Notes under the pieces: generated by a model
The model's input: only the letters and a program-made list of their open reading frames with translations
Database searches by the model: none
Told to the model about the DNA's origin: nothing
Shown here: piece after piece, positions 39,601 through 52,747 of the stretch
How positions within the stretch are numbered: position 1 is the first letter of the stretch
How the letters are laid out: each line of letters opens with the position of its first letter
NCBI GenBank assembly: GCA_022885665.1
Contig: JAGQDJ010000023.1
Location: forward strand, 124,001 to 188,000
Direction: 5' to 3'
DNA: 64,000 nucleotides
Source: Triops longicaudatus
Taxonomy: Eukaryota; Arthropoda; Branchiopoda; Notostraca; Triopsidae
Position numbers and translations under genes: made by a program

Positions 39601-41761
39601 AGAGAAAAAAAAATCATGCAAGAATCGGTGAGTGAAACTGAATCCATCATTATGTTTGCCCTCTCTTTCGGTAAGTTCTAATGCAGCTCCCCTATTCCCA
39701 AGCCTTTGTGGCATGTACTTAACTTCTGATTACAAGGCAACGCACTAAACTGATGTTGTTGATAACGCAATTCGACGAACGTCCGCGTGGCGTGCCTAGA
39801 AGGCGTTCTTTGCATCAGGTTGTCATTTATCGTACAGAGGGTTTTAGGACGTTTTCCACGCGTACTCCGAGCCGTAATGGTCTAAAAAGCCGGTCCGAAA
39901 CTTGGATATCGCTGCGCCGCGGCAGATCAACCGAACTGTAGATATCCTGGAAACTAGCCCTTTCTGCCTCGATGGGCAACAATGGCGTGCTTTGTGGGGT
40001 TAAAAGAACTTGGGACCCCTTTGCAGCACTTTTTCTCTTACTTTGTGTCACCCTTAGACCCCCGTGGCCGAGGGGTTTACACCCTTTTCACCCTTCACCC
40101 CTCTCCAGCGATTCAAAACTGTTCAAGTCGCTTTGGTAATAATGAACCCGTCAAAGCCAGGAGAGCTGTTTGCAGCTGCTTTGTCAACCACAGCCATCAG
40201 CCGAGGACGTTGGTTTAGGGACGACGAGAGCGACGTCGATGTGTCAAGTGTATATAAGGCGCTCTCGTTCCAACGCCATTTCTAACCCTACAACCCCCTC
40301 TTGAAGCATAATGTGCCGAAAGAACGGAATGGATTCTACTGTACTGTGCTGTACTGCCGTGCTTTACGGTAAACCTGGAAGCGGGTCTATTTTCACATCC
40401 ACCCTTCCTCAGTTCAAACACATGCTGAAGTCTTCCGAACGCGTATTCGTCCGCTGGCGTGGTTTTGTCGTCTTGCTGCACTGATAGGGTTAACTTTCAT
40501 CTATAGGCTGATACAGTCGCATGGTTCATTGCCGCACGTGACACCTATGCGTTTGATTAGTATGGCTAGTGTTCGATGTGTCTGTTCATGTTTCGAAGGC
40601 GTGTTTTAGCAACGCGCTCCCTCGACTTGTATTAAAAGTGTGTCAGTTACCGTAGAAAGGGATTGCCGGATTGGATTTAAGTTTCGTTGACTATTGGTCT
40701 TAAAACTTCAGTAACCTTAGTAATAATATACGAATTTATCAACATAAAATTTGAATTAAGGAAAATCGAACATTAACCGATTTTTGTATGATAGAACGAA
40801 TACCTACTTCAAGTTAAGTTATTAATTAGCAAACCTTATGGTACGATGAGGCTATTATATCTTGAGTTCGGCTTTATATTTTAATTGTGGTTTACATAAG
40901 TTGTTGTGGGTCACAGCCACTGAAAAAAATAATCTGATAAATTTGTAACTTGTTATATTTTCCATCCAAAAGGTGCATGCGTTTAAAAGTGCCGGAGATT
41001 TTGGGAGAGTTTGAATTTTTTGGTGGGGACGCGAGTTTTTTTTTCTATTTCTGTCAAATTTAAAGGGCCTTTGTGAAACTAACAGCTTAGTCATGTAATA
41101 TTTTTATTGTTTCAGGAACATCAATGAGATGCAGTTTAGCTATACATTAAAAAAATCTCAAGTTTCACTCGAAAAGGAAGCCTTGTAAGGTAATTCGTCT
41201 ATTTCCTGAAAACATGTTACAACAGTATTGTCAAACTTCACACTTACCTAATTTTAATGTTCCATGTTCTTTATTTTTGTCTCTTAACTTTGCGATGCTT
41301 CTCAAGTACCAACTAATCAATTTGCTCTATCACGGTAACAGTTGTACCCAGCACACCTCATCAGAGAAAATCTTGGCTGTCATTCGAATATCAGCTCCGA
41401 AATCCAACGAAAAGGAAAGGCCGCTTTGATAGTAAACGGATAATATTTTGTATTGAAAAATCCGTTGTATCTTTGTTTTCAGCAAGGGTTTATTATAGTT
41501 AGAAAACTCCAAAATTGAATAATAGCATGTGAGGATTTATGCATAGAAAATTCAGATAGGAACTCAAACTTTTAAGTATACATGTATATACGCAAGGACA
41601 CGTCTTTTAAGGAATAATAAAAGAAGTGAATCGGCAGTTGTGTTTTCACGATAGTCGTTTTATTATTACGGCTATATACAAGCCTCTATTTCACTGTTAC
41701 AGTGGCAAAAACGCTATGAATAATCAGTACTTTTTTCTTTCTGATCGGTTGTGCTTAACAG
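30635..41761. other. Gene-free stretch, about 11 kb
   Basis: I recognise no gene. A (TTA)4 tract lies at 35912-35925. A purine-rich, CpG-poor patch lies at about 35095-35340. A short frame at 39426-39635 (Ser/Lys-rich, with a GTGAGT donor-like site at 39628) is the most exon-like piece, but I see no convincing acceptor for it. Confidence 0.55.
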
Positions 41762-41839
41762 ATGTAGAAAATGTCGAGGAATTTATCGTCCATGACCAAG
41801 CGCTCCTGGCTGGATTATATACGTTCGGAACTGCGTTGA
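41762..41839 (+). other. Candidate 78-nt internal exon
   Basis: The segment is bounded by a strong acceptor (pyrimidine-rich tract, then TTAACAG ending at 41761) and a strong donor (GTAAGT at 41840). It is open in only one frame, which reads VENVEEFIVHDQALLAGLYT and a little further. Its length is a multiple of three, so it could be a symmetrical cassette exon of a gene with long introns. I do not recognise the peptide and no neighbouring exon is identified, so chance remains likely. Confidence 0.2.
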
Positions 41840-44800
41840 GTAAGTGTCCCCGCGTTGTTGCTGTGCAATTTTATTGCAACAATGAGAACGTTGTTGTATA
41901 GTTTTGACATAAAAATTCCTGTGCATGCACCTTAAAACTCTCTTTCCTTTTCCTTCAATTGTTCTTTTCTTTTCAACTGTTAGCACTGATGTCTAACAAT
42001 ACCCAAATGGCGGAAAGAATGCCTGTTAGTGGTAAGAGTGTGTATGTTACGGAACATTATGCTTGTAGCACTTTTTCAAGGAGCCTGGTGTTTCTGTCTT
42101 CGTTTCCTTTGTATCCTTTGAACTGATAATTCCTGTCTGCTGTTTCGGGCTGTGAAGTTGAATTGTTTGTGGCTTTGGGAAGGAATTGCAAATGAGCGGT
42201 AACAAAAGAATAGGGGGGTCTAGGCTTATAATTTGTCTCGACGTTAGTGGGAGGCTGGTTCGCATCCCGGGGCTCTATGGAAAGCAAAAAGGGTATGAAG
42301 AATGGTCGGAACTCGCACCGTGCCCTGTATTTTAGGTCCATTGCAGGACCAATTAGCACCCGGGCGGGCCCAATAGATCTGTACACTTTTGGCTACGGAA
42401 GAACCTTGTCGCTTTTTGGTCGGGAGAGCGCCACAAACCGTGACGATGACACGAAAAACTTCTCTGACCACAAACCTAGCTTTATTGATAATTTTTTTTT
42501 AAATACACGAACCTAAATGTCTGCAATTAACATATTTAAAGCACAACAAGCATATTAATCACGGTTTTCGTAAAGAAGGTTGAGGAAGTACACTAAATAC
42601 AGCCGGGTATCAGATAGAACCCCAGCCAAGCACAGCTAACTCCTTCGTTCCGCCTTTGCAACCTTGCTGTGAGCATTTAAGCCGTTGCTTAGACCCGAAG
42701 GAATGCCGAGAAAGAAGGTTGAAAATCCGGGACATAAATATTACGCGTCCGTAAGGTTATATGGGAAGTGCTTTTAACTTTTAGTGCTCCCCCCTTTATA
42801 AAAGTTGGGGATTTTTCTGCGAGACTTGCTCGCTGGTGTGGCTGTCTTCCATTTTTTACTACTCCGTAGCGCACATTTTTGAAGTAGCGGAGCTGTCAAA
42901 ACAGCCCGTGTTTCTAGCGTGACTAACATGTGGGTTTGAAACCGGGCAAAAAGGAGGTTGACAGCGACCCGAGTACAAGACGGCGTTCGGGCGTGGATCT
43001 CCCACACAGTTCTATCACAAATTACTAGCTATAGCTGGAAATGATGAGGCGTTGTATTAACTCCCAAGAGTCCGTACTTATCGGACTTTCGGGGTTTCAA
43101 GCAACCTGCCCATTACCAATGCCGCGGTTGCCTAGTGGCCAGCGCACCACATGGCGGATACCGCCAAGACCACAAGATAACCCTCCCTCCCAAAAGGTTC
43201 ACGAAAGACGTTCTATTATGAAGCTCGCCTTCAGTTTATGATCATTTTCCCCTTCACTTCTTAGCGATAAATCCGAAAGAAAAAAAGATTCGTTTCGAAA
43301 ACGTCCTTTTTCCGGTTCATAATCTTATTACTCGTTTAAATGACTCCATTCTTCTGTTACATTTACGAGAACGCATTATTAATAAAGAAAAAAGTGCCAG
43401 GTAGGACTATTAATAAAGAGAAGAGGTAATAGGTTGAGCGCTTAAAGCGTGTAAGTGGTTCATGCCGAGAAGAGCGATGGCAACTTTACACACCTGCTTT
43501 TTTCTCTTTATGGAAGGGACGGTGCCAATCTGCTTCAAGCTGGGTCCAATTGCAGACGGATATGCTGTCGCTATGGAAAATCCTAACCTACTCTTTTGGG
43601 ATGTAATTGAAGTCAATTAAGGATCAAAAGCTGCGCCGCAACGAAAAAATTTCACCTGAGAAACTTAGGTCTGTCTTGATTACGAATTGCCAGTGGCGAA
43701 TCATTGTCCTTTTAATTACGTGGAGCGTTTCCTTTCATCAGCTTGTGATAGTGACCGCAATTCTGCTATAAAAGACTTGGAGCCGAAAAGGGCGGTATCC
43801 CTCAAATTAGCACCAATTTTTCTTCTGGGGATGTGTACTTTCTTGACTGCTTTCACGAATCAGAAAGAATAAAAGAAAGAATCTTGCTGTTGGTCCTTCC
43901 GGTTTTAATTTAGAGTTATGGGAAGTAGTAGAGCGTTCGAAAGAAGAAGGGTGCAACTGTTGTCCGGCCTGCCCATGAAATAGGACTGTAAAGCTCTCCT
44001 CAGTGTTGCTCTCTGACTTCATTAGGGAACAATTTAGGTTTCTAATGTATTGTATGGGGGACTACTAGAACGAGGAATAGCTGCAGCATTTCACCAAGGA
44101 TGGGCTTGGGCCGAAACGGTCGCGGGCCATTGCGTTCAGCTTGGAATGGACATCGTGGTGCGTTCGCAGTTTCAAACATTCTTTTCTCGCATTAGACTTT
44201 TTAGGTTGGGGTCTCTTGCGTGAATTTCTCCTTCAAAACAAGGACCAGCGACCGTGACGATCGTCAAAGGATGTCGCATCCCATGCGTTGACAACATAAG
44301 ACAGTTTCCTTTTTTCATACAATATTACGCTGTTGGAATTTTGAAGATAAAAGATAAAGTTTGGGTATGTTTTCGAGTTCGAAGAACTGGAAGAGCATGG
44401 CTGATGAGGCCTTTGTTGGGGTGATGGCCATGCGCAACCCTAGCAGAGGGCTTTGTGTTTGGAAAATAGTTGCTGTCAACAGCTGGATGGGTGGTAAATT
44501 CTTATTCGGGCAGGGAAGAATAGGATAGGGACACGTTAGTTAAGACTCTAAATGGTGTTTTGTTGTGTATGCCACTGTCCGATGGAAATGAACGAAAAAC
44601 CAATTACTTTTCAAGTGTATATTGGACTCCAATTATTAGGTTATACTTGCAGCCTTACGCCAGTGCTGGTTTTGTCCTTTGGCCCACGCTCGCTGTGCGG
44701 TACTTGATGTCAGAAGAGATGGGCCTGGGCCTTGGCTACTACTAAGTGTTGGTAGCTGCACTATGGGATGCATTGTTCCCGGTATTTGAAATTGATGAGT

Positions 44801-47800
44801 AGAGAATAGCAGATTCACACTTCTCCCTCTTCTTCACCTTTTCCTTCGGTGCTTTCGAATGCTGGGGCTCAATGCAATTGTTGATGGCCTAACCCCTCCA
44901 TCAATATGCGATCCTCCTCTGGAGTTTTTCGATGAAGCTACTCCATTCTCGCTTTTGTAATCGAATAAATTCGGCCCAGGGCTTGGTCGTACAAGCTGAC
45001 GATGGTTGTCTCCTTCCCCGATGGCTCTTAGTCCTAATGTGATTTGGGAGCTACTGCTAGACATAAACGCCCCATTTCCACACTTAATAGCTTTGCAAAT
45101 TGAAGCTTTGAATTTCCAAAGCTTGATGATGCGTACGGAGGACGATTTAATGTAATCTGGTAAGGTTGTGATGCAGTTTAGGACTGAATATCCCATTGTG
45201 TCAGGCTAGCAAAGAGAACGCGAAATTTGACGTGGATTCACACACCAGCGTATCTGCAACGAACGAATTTTGCTGCGTGTAGAAAATCCCGGCTTACAGA
45301 TTGTAACATTTTTATTTGTTTCTTTTTGTTTACAGTACATTTATTTTTGTGTTTCTTTAGCAATTTGTCTCGCATAATATTCATCAGGAAACTTTTTGTT
45401 TTCTTACTTCTAAAATTATTCGTCTTAATTTTCGTTTTGAACTAAGATGTATTCGCTTTTCCATTGTATTTTTTAAGATTTTTCCAGAACCAACTATTTG
45501 TGTGAACAAAAAGCTTTTACTTTTAAGTAGTTTTGGTCGAAATTGACTGAAATATCATCTGCACCGGGGAAAACATTTGAGATAGTGGCACATAGTCGAG
45601 TTACCCATACCCGTAGAGCACAACCCATGTACTGAAGATAGTGAGCAATGCAATTTGCCCTCCAAAGATGGATTTCCTGATGCTATTGAGTTTCGCAATC
45701 GTCTCTCGTCGTCGGAGCCTACAGCGCAATCTGCTCATTTAATTTGGGTGTTGAGCATTGCACAGTGCAACGGTTCTGATATTTCATTTTTTCAGGGAGT
45801 AACACCGGTGATGGAAAGTTCCCCCTTCCGAGCGAAATGCACTGCTTTTAAGTGTAATTTCATCGGAAGAAATGGAATTTGTGACGAACGCTTTGCTACT
45901 CAATTGAGTGGTGTGCGTGTCTTCCCAAAACTTCGCTTGCTCCAAGTGACAAGAAAATGTTTCGGGTCTCACAAATAGTTGTGATTTTTAACTCACCCCC
46001 TCCTACTCCAAGAATTCGGAACATTCTTTAAACGCTGTTATAGCCAAAAATGCTCGCCGGAGAAGAAAAAAGTTTACTACGGCAGTTTTTGGAGGAGATT
46101 CACGACTTCCATCAGCATATTTCATGCCAAACACCACGACCAAAGTGACAGCATTCACATATATGAGAAGATGCTTTCCCTCCATCAGTTATCACTTCTT
46201 TACTGGGTATCCGGAGAAATCTTTTTGAGATCTTTTGGATTAGCTTTTTTTCTCTTGAAAACTCTTCCCAGAATTTGGCCTCAGAATTTGGCCATTGAGA
46301 AGAACAATATGACTCAAAAGGTACAATTTAGGGAAATCTTTATTTCATGATACGAATCGGAATGAAGAGCTCTCCAAAGTAGCTTGCTTGATGCACCTTT
46401 TTTAGTCAAGATGTATCCAGTGTAGCAGAGGCACTAGCATGAAGTACGGCAGTGAGACGACGTGGAGAATGTTGATGGGAAAGTGCTTCCGTATGTTTCT
46501 ACCGGGTTCGCTAGGTTGAGACTGGCTCTTGTCGGAGCGTGTTTTCGTGTACACTCCTTCACCTCGCATGACCCTATTCTTGCACCGTAATGTCTGTGAC
46601 TGAGAGGCAAGGGTTGCACTTTTTGGGCAACTTTCAATTAGAAAAGTTGGCTTCCGTGCAAGAGTCTATTCTTGTCTGGGAGGAACTCTCATCATTAGGA
46701 ATTTTCTGGTATTCTGCTCGAAATGAAAACTAACGCTAGGAAAGACAATTTGTTTCTGGCAGACTTTTATGATTCGTGCATGATTTGAAGATGGCTGCTT
46801 GTTGGTTCCAAGGTTTGTGTTAGCACGGTTAAGTGTTCTTCCTTCTCGCTTGATCTTTTCATCATCTCCGCTTGCCAAATGCCATGAGGAGCTGGGCTGT
46901 AAGTTTTCGAAGCTGATTTGCATACGGGGTGGAGCTGGCGTGTCACGTCGTTGCCGGAGAAGGTCGTTGAGGTGCTTGCAAGCGTGAACGGAGGTGACGA
47001 ATATGGGCAAGATTACAGCCAGGATTAGGGGAATGAACCAAGGTCTTCTATTGTGTGCGTGGTATCCTTATGATTCGCAGTCACACAAGAGTCTTTTTAT
47101 AAGCGAGCAAGTTCCTATAAATTGCAATGACACAGCACTTCGCTTTTTTTTTACCTATTGCGGCTCTCGCGAATGTCTAGACCCGATGCAAAAAAAGTGT
47201 TTCTTTAGAAGGCATGCTGTACAAAAGAGAACTTGATTGCCCATAGACTCAAGTCCTGTATTTATACACTGAAGATATAATTATTCGGCATTAGCCAAAA
47301 GTTGCCACGTATAGCTCGTTATTGTACGACGTCGACCCCCGAAGAATTGCGCGTACCCAAGGCGAAATCCGGGAATTTCATTACACCCCCATTAATCACG
47401 CATGTTACTAAACCGGGTATATGTTGTTTAAGCTTTGCTGGAGACGTTCATACACTATTCGACACAAGAAAGGTGAGTTGTTAGCCCATGAATTCCAGCT
47501 CCCGTTACAACAAATTTCAGCCAAATTTAGGTTAACCTACTTGAATGAAGTACAGCTCATGAACTGTAATGTATTGTCCAAGTATTGAGCAGACCAATGT
47601 CAAATGTAATTTATTTCATAATCACCCTTTCTCTAGTAAAAAGCCCTGGCAGAAAGAAATAAACTCTTTTCATCCGCTGGTGTAATTGGAATGGTCGTTC
47701 ATATGATCTCGTACGCCTATCTCGATTCTGCAATGGAGTGTTAGTTTTCTACTCAGAATAGATTCGTACCCTGCTGAGGTACCCGCTGTTGACCGTGATT

Positions 47801-48321
47801 ATGCAAAATAGAGGCTAATGAACTCGCCATAAATAAGGCGATAAATCGCGTGGACCCGGACTTGTGATGTATATATAGCTATATTTTGGACCCGTCACCT
47901 CTGAAAATTACGGAACCCAACCCAAGGTTGACGTTATGAAACGGTGATAAAGGGGCTTACAAACAGGAAAATGCCACCACTGTTGTGCATATTAGACGCT
48001 TACAGATACGTGTGATTTTTTGGAGCCATATAATAGCATTTATGGGTTTCGTTTGCATTTGATGATTGGGCCGCACCATTTCTATAGTGGCGCCAAGACG
48101 GACGTTATTCCTCGCAAACCCGAGCCGGACGAAATGTAGATTTGTCCGTTTTTATAACCGGTGGCAAAGATGATCTTTGTCGGATGTTCAAGAAAGATTT
48201 TGTAGTCCATTTTAGAATGCATCTGTACGTGCAAGAGCACGTTTGTAAGAAGATAAAATGTTCTGCCTGGTACCCGGTACGCCTTTGCCTACCTTCGGGT
48301 TTATAAACCTGGAAGGGATCA
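41840..48321. other. Gene-free stretch, about 6.5 kb
   Basis: I recognise no gene. Noted inside: a tRNA A-box-like segment near 43131-43150, a 12-bp direct repeat TATTAATAAAGA at 43377 and 43408, a T-rich patch at about 45305-45480, and an open frame of about 130 codons without identity at 45586-45978. A very short tandem duplication lies at 46269-46293. Confidence 0.55.
46269..46293. repeat. Short tandem duplication
   Basis: CAGAATTTGGCC occurs at 46269-46280 and again at 46282-46293, a period of 13. Confidence 0.9.
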
Positions 48322-48903
48322 TTGTGCTTCAAGTTCAATACTAAAGTACTGTACAGTTCTCGAACCTGTAAACCTTCTCATGCTCCATTGAAAATGGAGT
48401 CCAATTCATGCGGGAAAAAAAGAAGAAAATTACCAAGTAAACCATTCCAATTTCCTGTGCCAAGTTTAACGTACTTCCCCCAACTGCCTATACGTCTTTT
48501 ATCACCTTTAATTGGAAAGAACATCCTGCCTTTACTAAAAAAAAAAGTCTTGCGACGACGTCTCGTATTCGGATGTCACCAAGTGTTAAAAAAATTGCAG
48601 CAAAAGATAGGAAGTGTATTATCTATGGCATGGCTCTTGTTCCGGGTCAGTTTTAAGTTTATTTTATGTTATGATAGATTCTTTTCCCTTTTCAAACATT
48701 CCAGATGTGACGTGTTGTTTGTGTACGCGCGAGAGCTAGAAGAGATTTTTGACTTACGACGAGTTTCAATCGATAAAAGCGTCTCCTTCGTATACTGTGG
48801 CTGTAAGATCCGAAAGTGGCTCGTTTTTACATACAGGCAAATGTTATATTCCTGGATCTTTGGATCGTTTGAACGCTCCGTAGCGCAATTTCTCCCGGAA
48901 TAA
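48322..48903 (+). other. Long unidentified open frame (193 codons)
   Basis: This is the longest open frame outside the two genes. The first in-frame ATG is at 48394, giving 169 residues. The predicted protein is very basic near its start (KKRRK, LKKKVLRRR) with hydrophobic runs later, and has no motif I recognise. No promoter, splice signal or poly(A) signal supports it. By a rough estimate from base composition, a frame this long is expected about 0.03 times in the window, so it is unusual but not proof of a gene. Confidence 0.2.
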
Positions 48904-51900
48904 ATTCGAGCAAGACTCAAGCGCTTACGCATTCGTCTTTACAGTTTTGTTGACTCTCCCACCCTCGGACACGAGACTTCCTCTTCGCAATATCGATGTT
49001 GTGTCAATAGCAACAGCACGCCTGAAGCTCCAAAAGCGTGGGTGTTGCCTTTTCTGAACCAGCAGGCTTCCGTCCAGGAATCGTTCAGATTCTCATTTAG
49101 CAAGGATTATGCAAATGTACCAACCAAGAGGGGAGGATAGGTGCCCTTGTGTTTGAAAAACCTCCATTCGTGTCCCCAAGCCAAGTTGTAGATGTAGTGA
49201 GATATAGTCGGACGCATCCTCAGCTAGACCCCATATCATTTTACTATTCTCTTTGGGGATGAAATTTAGAAGAACTGATAAGCGACCAAGAACAAACTTG
49301 AAGAGAATGATTCACCTAAAGAGCTTACAGATAATAGAGAAGACATGGGGTAGTTTGGATGTAGGATGACTTGGACAAAAATTATTTCAGATTAACTCCG
49401 ACTATTAACATCTTACGAATAATCAAAACGACAATAAAAACGCAAAGTCAAGGTAAAAAATCAAGACAGAACACAAAAAAAGAAATAAAAAACAATACAA
49501 ACTAGATTTTTGACATTCGCTCAACAAGTTCCCTCTTTCTCCTTCGCGCGTTCATTGTAATAATAAAGAAACCCGAAGAAATATTTCTTGGTAAGAGTAA
49601 GCTACCACGGTAAACGCTCAGCCGCAGCTCTTCAAAGAAATCTTACACCAGGAAGCCGAATGCAATGAAGATATAGCCCATAGCAAATTTTAAAATAAAG
49701 CGCAATTTTGTGAAAAATTAATCAATTGATGATCGATTGTTAAGTCAACATCTGAACTGAGAATTTTTTTATGGAAAGTGTCTGTTTTATACGACAAAGA
49801 TATATTTATTAATTTGAAGATTCATTGTAATTCCTATTTTTATTAACCCCGATACTATCCATTAATTATGAATATGTTGTGAATAAATAGTATTATAAAT
49901 TGTACAGTAGACAGGACATGTTATAATAGTGACTGTGATATTTTACTACAGTTTTGTTTGTACACGAAGGGAAAAATTCAAACTGTTGTTAACCCAAATC
50001 ATCCTATGCCTGCCATAACTTATCGTGCATACTTTCTTAAGGCAAGATGTGCTGGCGTTTTCCCCCTATGGAACTAGCCTTAGGTCACAGAAAATGACTT
50101 GTTGGTTTTGGAGCCTCGGCGAGATTGAAAGATTTCTACCGTATCGGGCCTAAGATAAAAGGAGTGCTTCGGGTTTACATAGTCATATCAGAAGCCACCG
50201 TTAGCGTCCAGAAGCCGACAATGTCCTGTGTTGCCTACTTCAAGGTAGCCAAAAGCTTGCGCCGATAGAAAACCATTGTATAAGACATCGTTGTCCAGGG
50301 AAAAAAAAGTGTAGAAGAATGTAATCTTCAAGCTATTGTCCTTATTGTTAGCCGATTTTTGTGGATTTTCTTCAAAGAAGTTGAACATTAAATGAAAGAC
50401 AGCTCGAAAAATCCCCAAAGGATAACACTGTTGAATTATGGGCTGCATGCATAGTCATCTGGCAACAGAGAAAAAGTAATTATTCTAAGGCCGCGCCGCC
50501 TATATTAGCGATTTGTCCGACTGACGCCGCTGCCTCCCCAAAGCAATCGTGCGATGTCTTGGATCTCGCCGCTGTGTCATTTCTTCGACAGCCCAGCAAG
50601 AAGACAAAAAGTAAGGGGATCAAGAAAGAAGAAGCAAATAATCTTGAATGCCATAACGGCTAGACAGCTTTAAGGTTTTCTCCTAACTTGATTCCCGGAT
50701 GTAGCTGTACGATAGGGGTACTGCAAGATGTTAGAAAAAAAAAGCAAGCTTGTACGCTTCGATCTTGATCTCGCACTTGATATATCATTGTCGGGTGCTG
50801 GCCGATATGCCAACTGTCGGTTGCGCAGCCCCTAAGTGTTGGGCTAGTATCGTTGGGTAAAACACTACGATATAGTGCTCACGCAATATGTTTAATAGCG
50901 TGGTGTCATGTCTCTTTTCTTTTGTTCGCAATCTAATGGGACTTGACAGACGGCCTTTCCCGGCTTGATATAAGGGTTAAGGGAAACGGCAACTTGGCTC
51001 TGGGCATTACTTTACCACGATACCCACACAACATGGACTGGCACACGTGTACAGTAGAGCAACATGCATACGCTCTTAGGAAGACTTTGCTGCTTGACAT
51101 CCAGCCGTGGTGCACGGAGTCATTGAAGAAGCTGTCTGCAGAATGAATGATACCAGTCCCCGAGAGACTAATGAAAAGTGGCCCAAACAAAGAACAAGTC
51201 TTATTGCGTATTTAGCCATACGGATTTATTTTTCATACATAGAGCCAAACAAGGGGTAACAGAATATAGGCTTCGTAGTAGTGTTACGGAAGAAGCCAAC
51301 AAATACTAATGTATTAAAACAATCTGTGGTCTCCGCGGCGCTTTAACGGGGAAGTTAATAGACAGGCAATGAGATAAATAAACTTCGTAAAAGTTAATAT
51401 GCTCCATGATTTTCCATTATAGTAAGCAAAACCAAAATGGTTTTCGCAGAATCCTGCATCAAAATTTCAAGAAATCGGAGACACATTGGAAAGTTTCTGT
51501 TAGGCAGTGTATACAACCGGCATCGAAAAGTTCGGTGAATTTAGTGTATGTCTTCTGTTGTTCCAGAAATTTTGGAATCTTGTTGAAATTTGCTTACTGG
51601 GAGTTAAAGGAAAGTTACAACAAAGCTGTATTTGCTTAGAAAATCAAATGAGACAAACACGGTGACAAATTTCGGGCTAAGATTCTGGGATAAGAAGCGA
51701 GGCCGGAGTTTTACGCGTTCGCAGTGTGCAATGGCTGCGATTTTCATCTTTAATGTACGAGCTATTCCTGTCTCGCAGGGTTTTTGTTAATGCCACTGTG
51801 CTTCGATGTAACAATGTTGTTGACAACTTCATTTCACAGTACCGAGCTAAAGAGACTGTTGCATAAGGAGTTCCAAGTTCTTTTTTCTTATATTCTTTAG

Positions 51901-52367
51901 CTAGGAATCAGACTCCGTGTTGCTTCAACTATAGATACTATGAAATGGTAAGGTTCAATAAAAAAATTACAGTGTTGAACGGAGTTATAGTTATCTACAA
52001 TAAATAATAAGTATAGCTATAAATTAATCTTCTAAGTGAAGGTTAAATCAGTGAATGTTTGCCGAGAAAGATTTACATTACTTGAATCAAACTGATTGCT
52101 TGTAAGCTGAAACTTAACTACGATAAAAGAACACTCATAAAATTAATAACATTAAACGACTTAAAAGAAAGAAACGTCAAATGTGGCTTAAATTGATTTA
52201 AAGAAACAATCGTCAACGTGCAACAAAGCTTTACAAGCGTGCTATGAAGAGCTATTTACGCAAGAAAAATTTTTTAAAACATTTAGAAGAGCTTTGAAGA
52301 CAATCAAAAGTTAATGAAAACTTTTCTTAAAGGCAAAGCAAAAAGCGTCATTGTAAATTATTTATCG
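48904..52367. other. Gene-free stretch, about 3.5 kb
   Basis: I see nothing recognisable. The A/T content is high, especially at 49380-49920 and 51940-52340, with only short open frames. Confidence 0.6.
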
Positions 52368-52747
52368 AGGAGCTAAAATGCCTAGAAATGCTTGCAAAAC
52401 ACACCTTGTGTATCACAGATTTTGTTCACAAGATTATGTGCTTCTACATGTGTAAGTTGCACATTGTTGTTCTGTGGGCTTGGCAGTTTGTCCTGGTGGT
52501 TAATTTTAGGTTTAATGTTGTATCATGCATTTGTTGAAAAGCAATCTCCAGAGCATTCACACATGTCTTACTTGAAGTTCCACTCCTACTTTCTTAAATC
52601 TGTATCAGTAGCATTCAATCTTTATTCACATATTTTTGTAATTCCCCTGCTACATTTATATCAAATGATCATCCATATCACACACAGCTGCTCATTACTG
52701 GCAGCCTTCTATACTATTTTAAAATGGAAAGGATATAAAGTTAGAGG
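52368..52747. other. CpG-free patch
   Basis: There is no CG dinucleotide in 380 bp, whereas CG is ordinary in most of the window, about one to four per 60 bases. C and G each make up about a sixth of the patch, so about 11 CG would be expected. TG and CA are abundant, the usual product of methylated-CpG decay. An unbroken + frame (52392-52826, first ATG 52515, 103 residues from there) runs through it but matches nothing I know. The patch may be an old methylated insertion or exon, or DNA of other origin. Confidence 0.7.

Noticed and set aside
42250..42275. GGTTCGCATCCCGG, a B-box-like match
   Set aside because: No A box at the right distance upstream, and the T-stem pairs imperfectly.
4349..44105. 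The 11-mer CAAGGATGGGC occurs at 4349 and 44095 and resembles a hAT end
   Set aside because: No inverted partner or target duplication at either site; one shared 11-mer is weak evidence.
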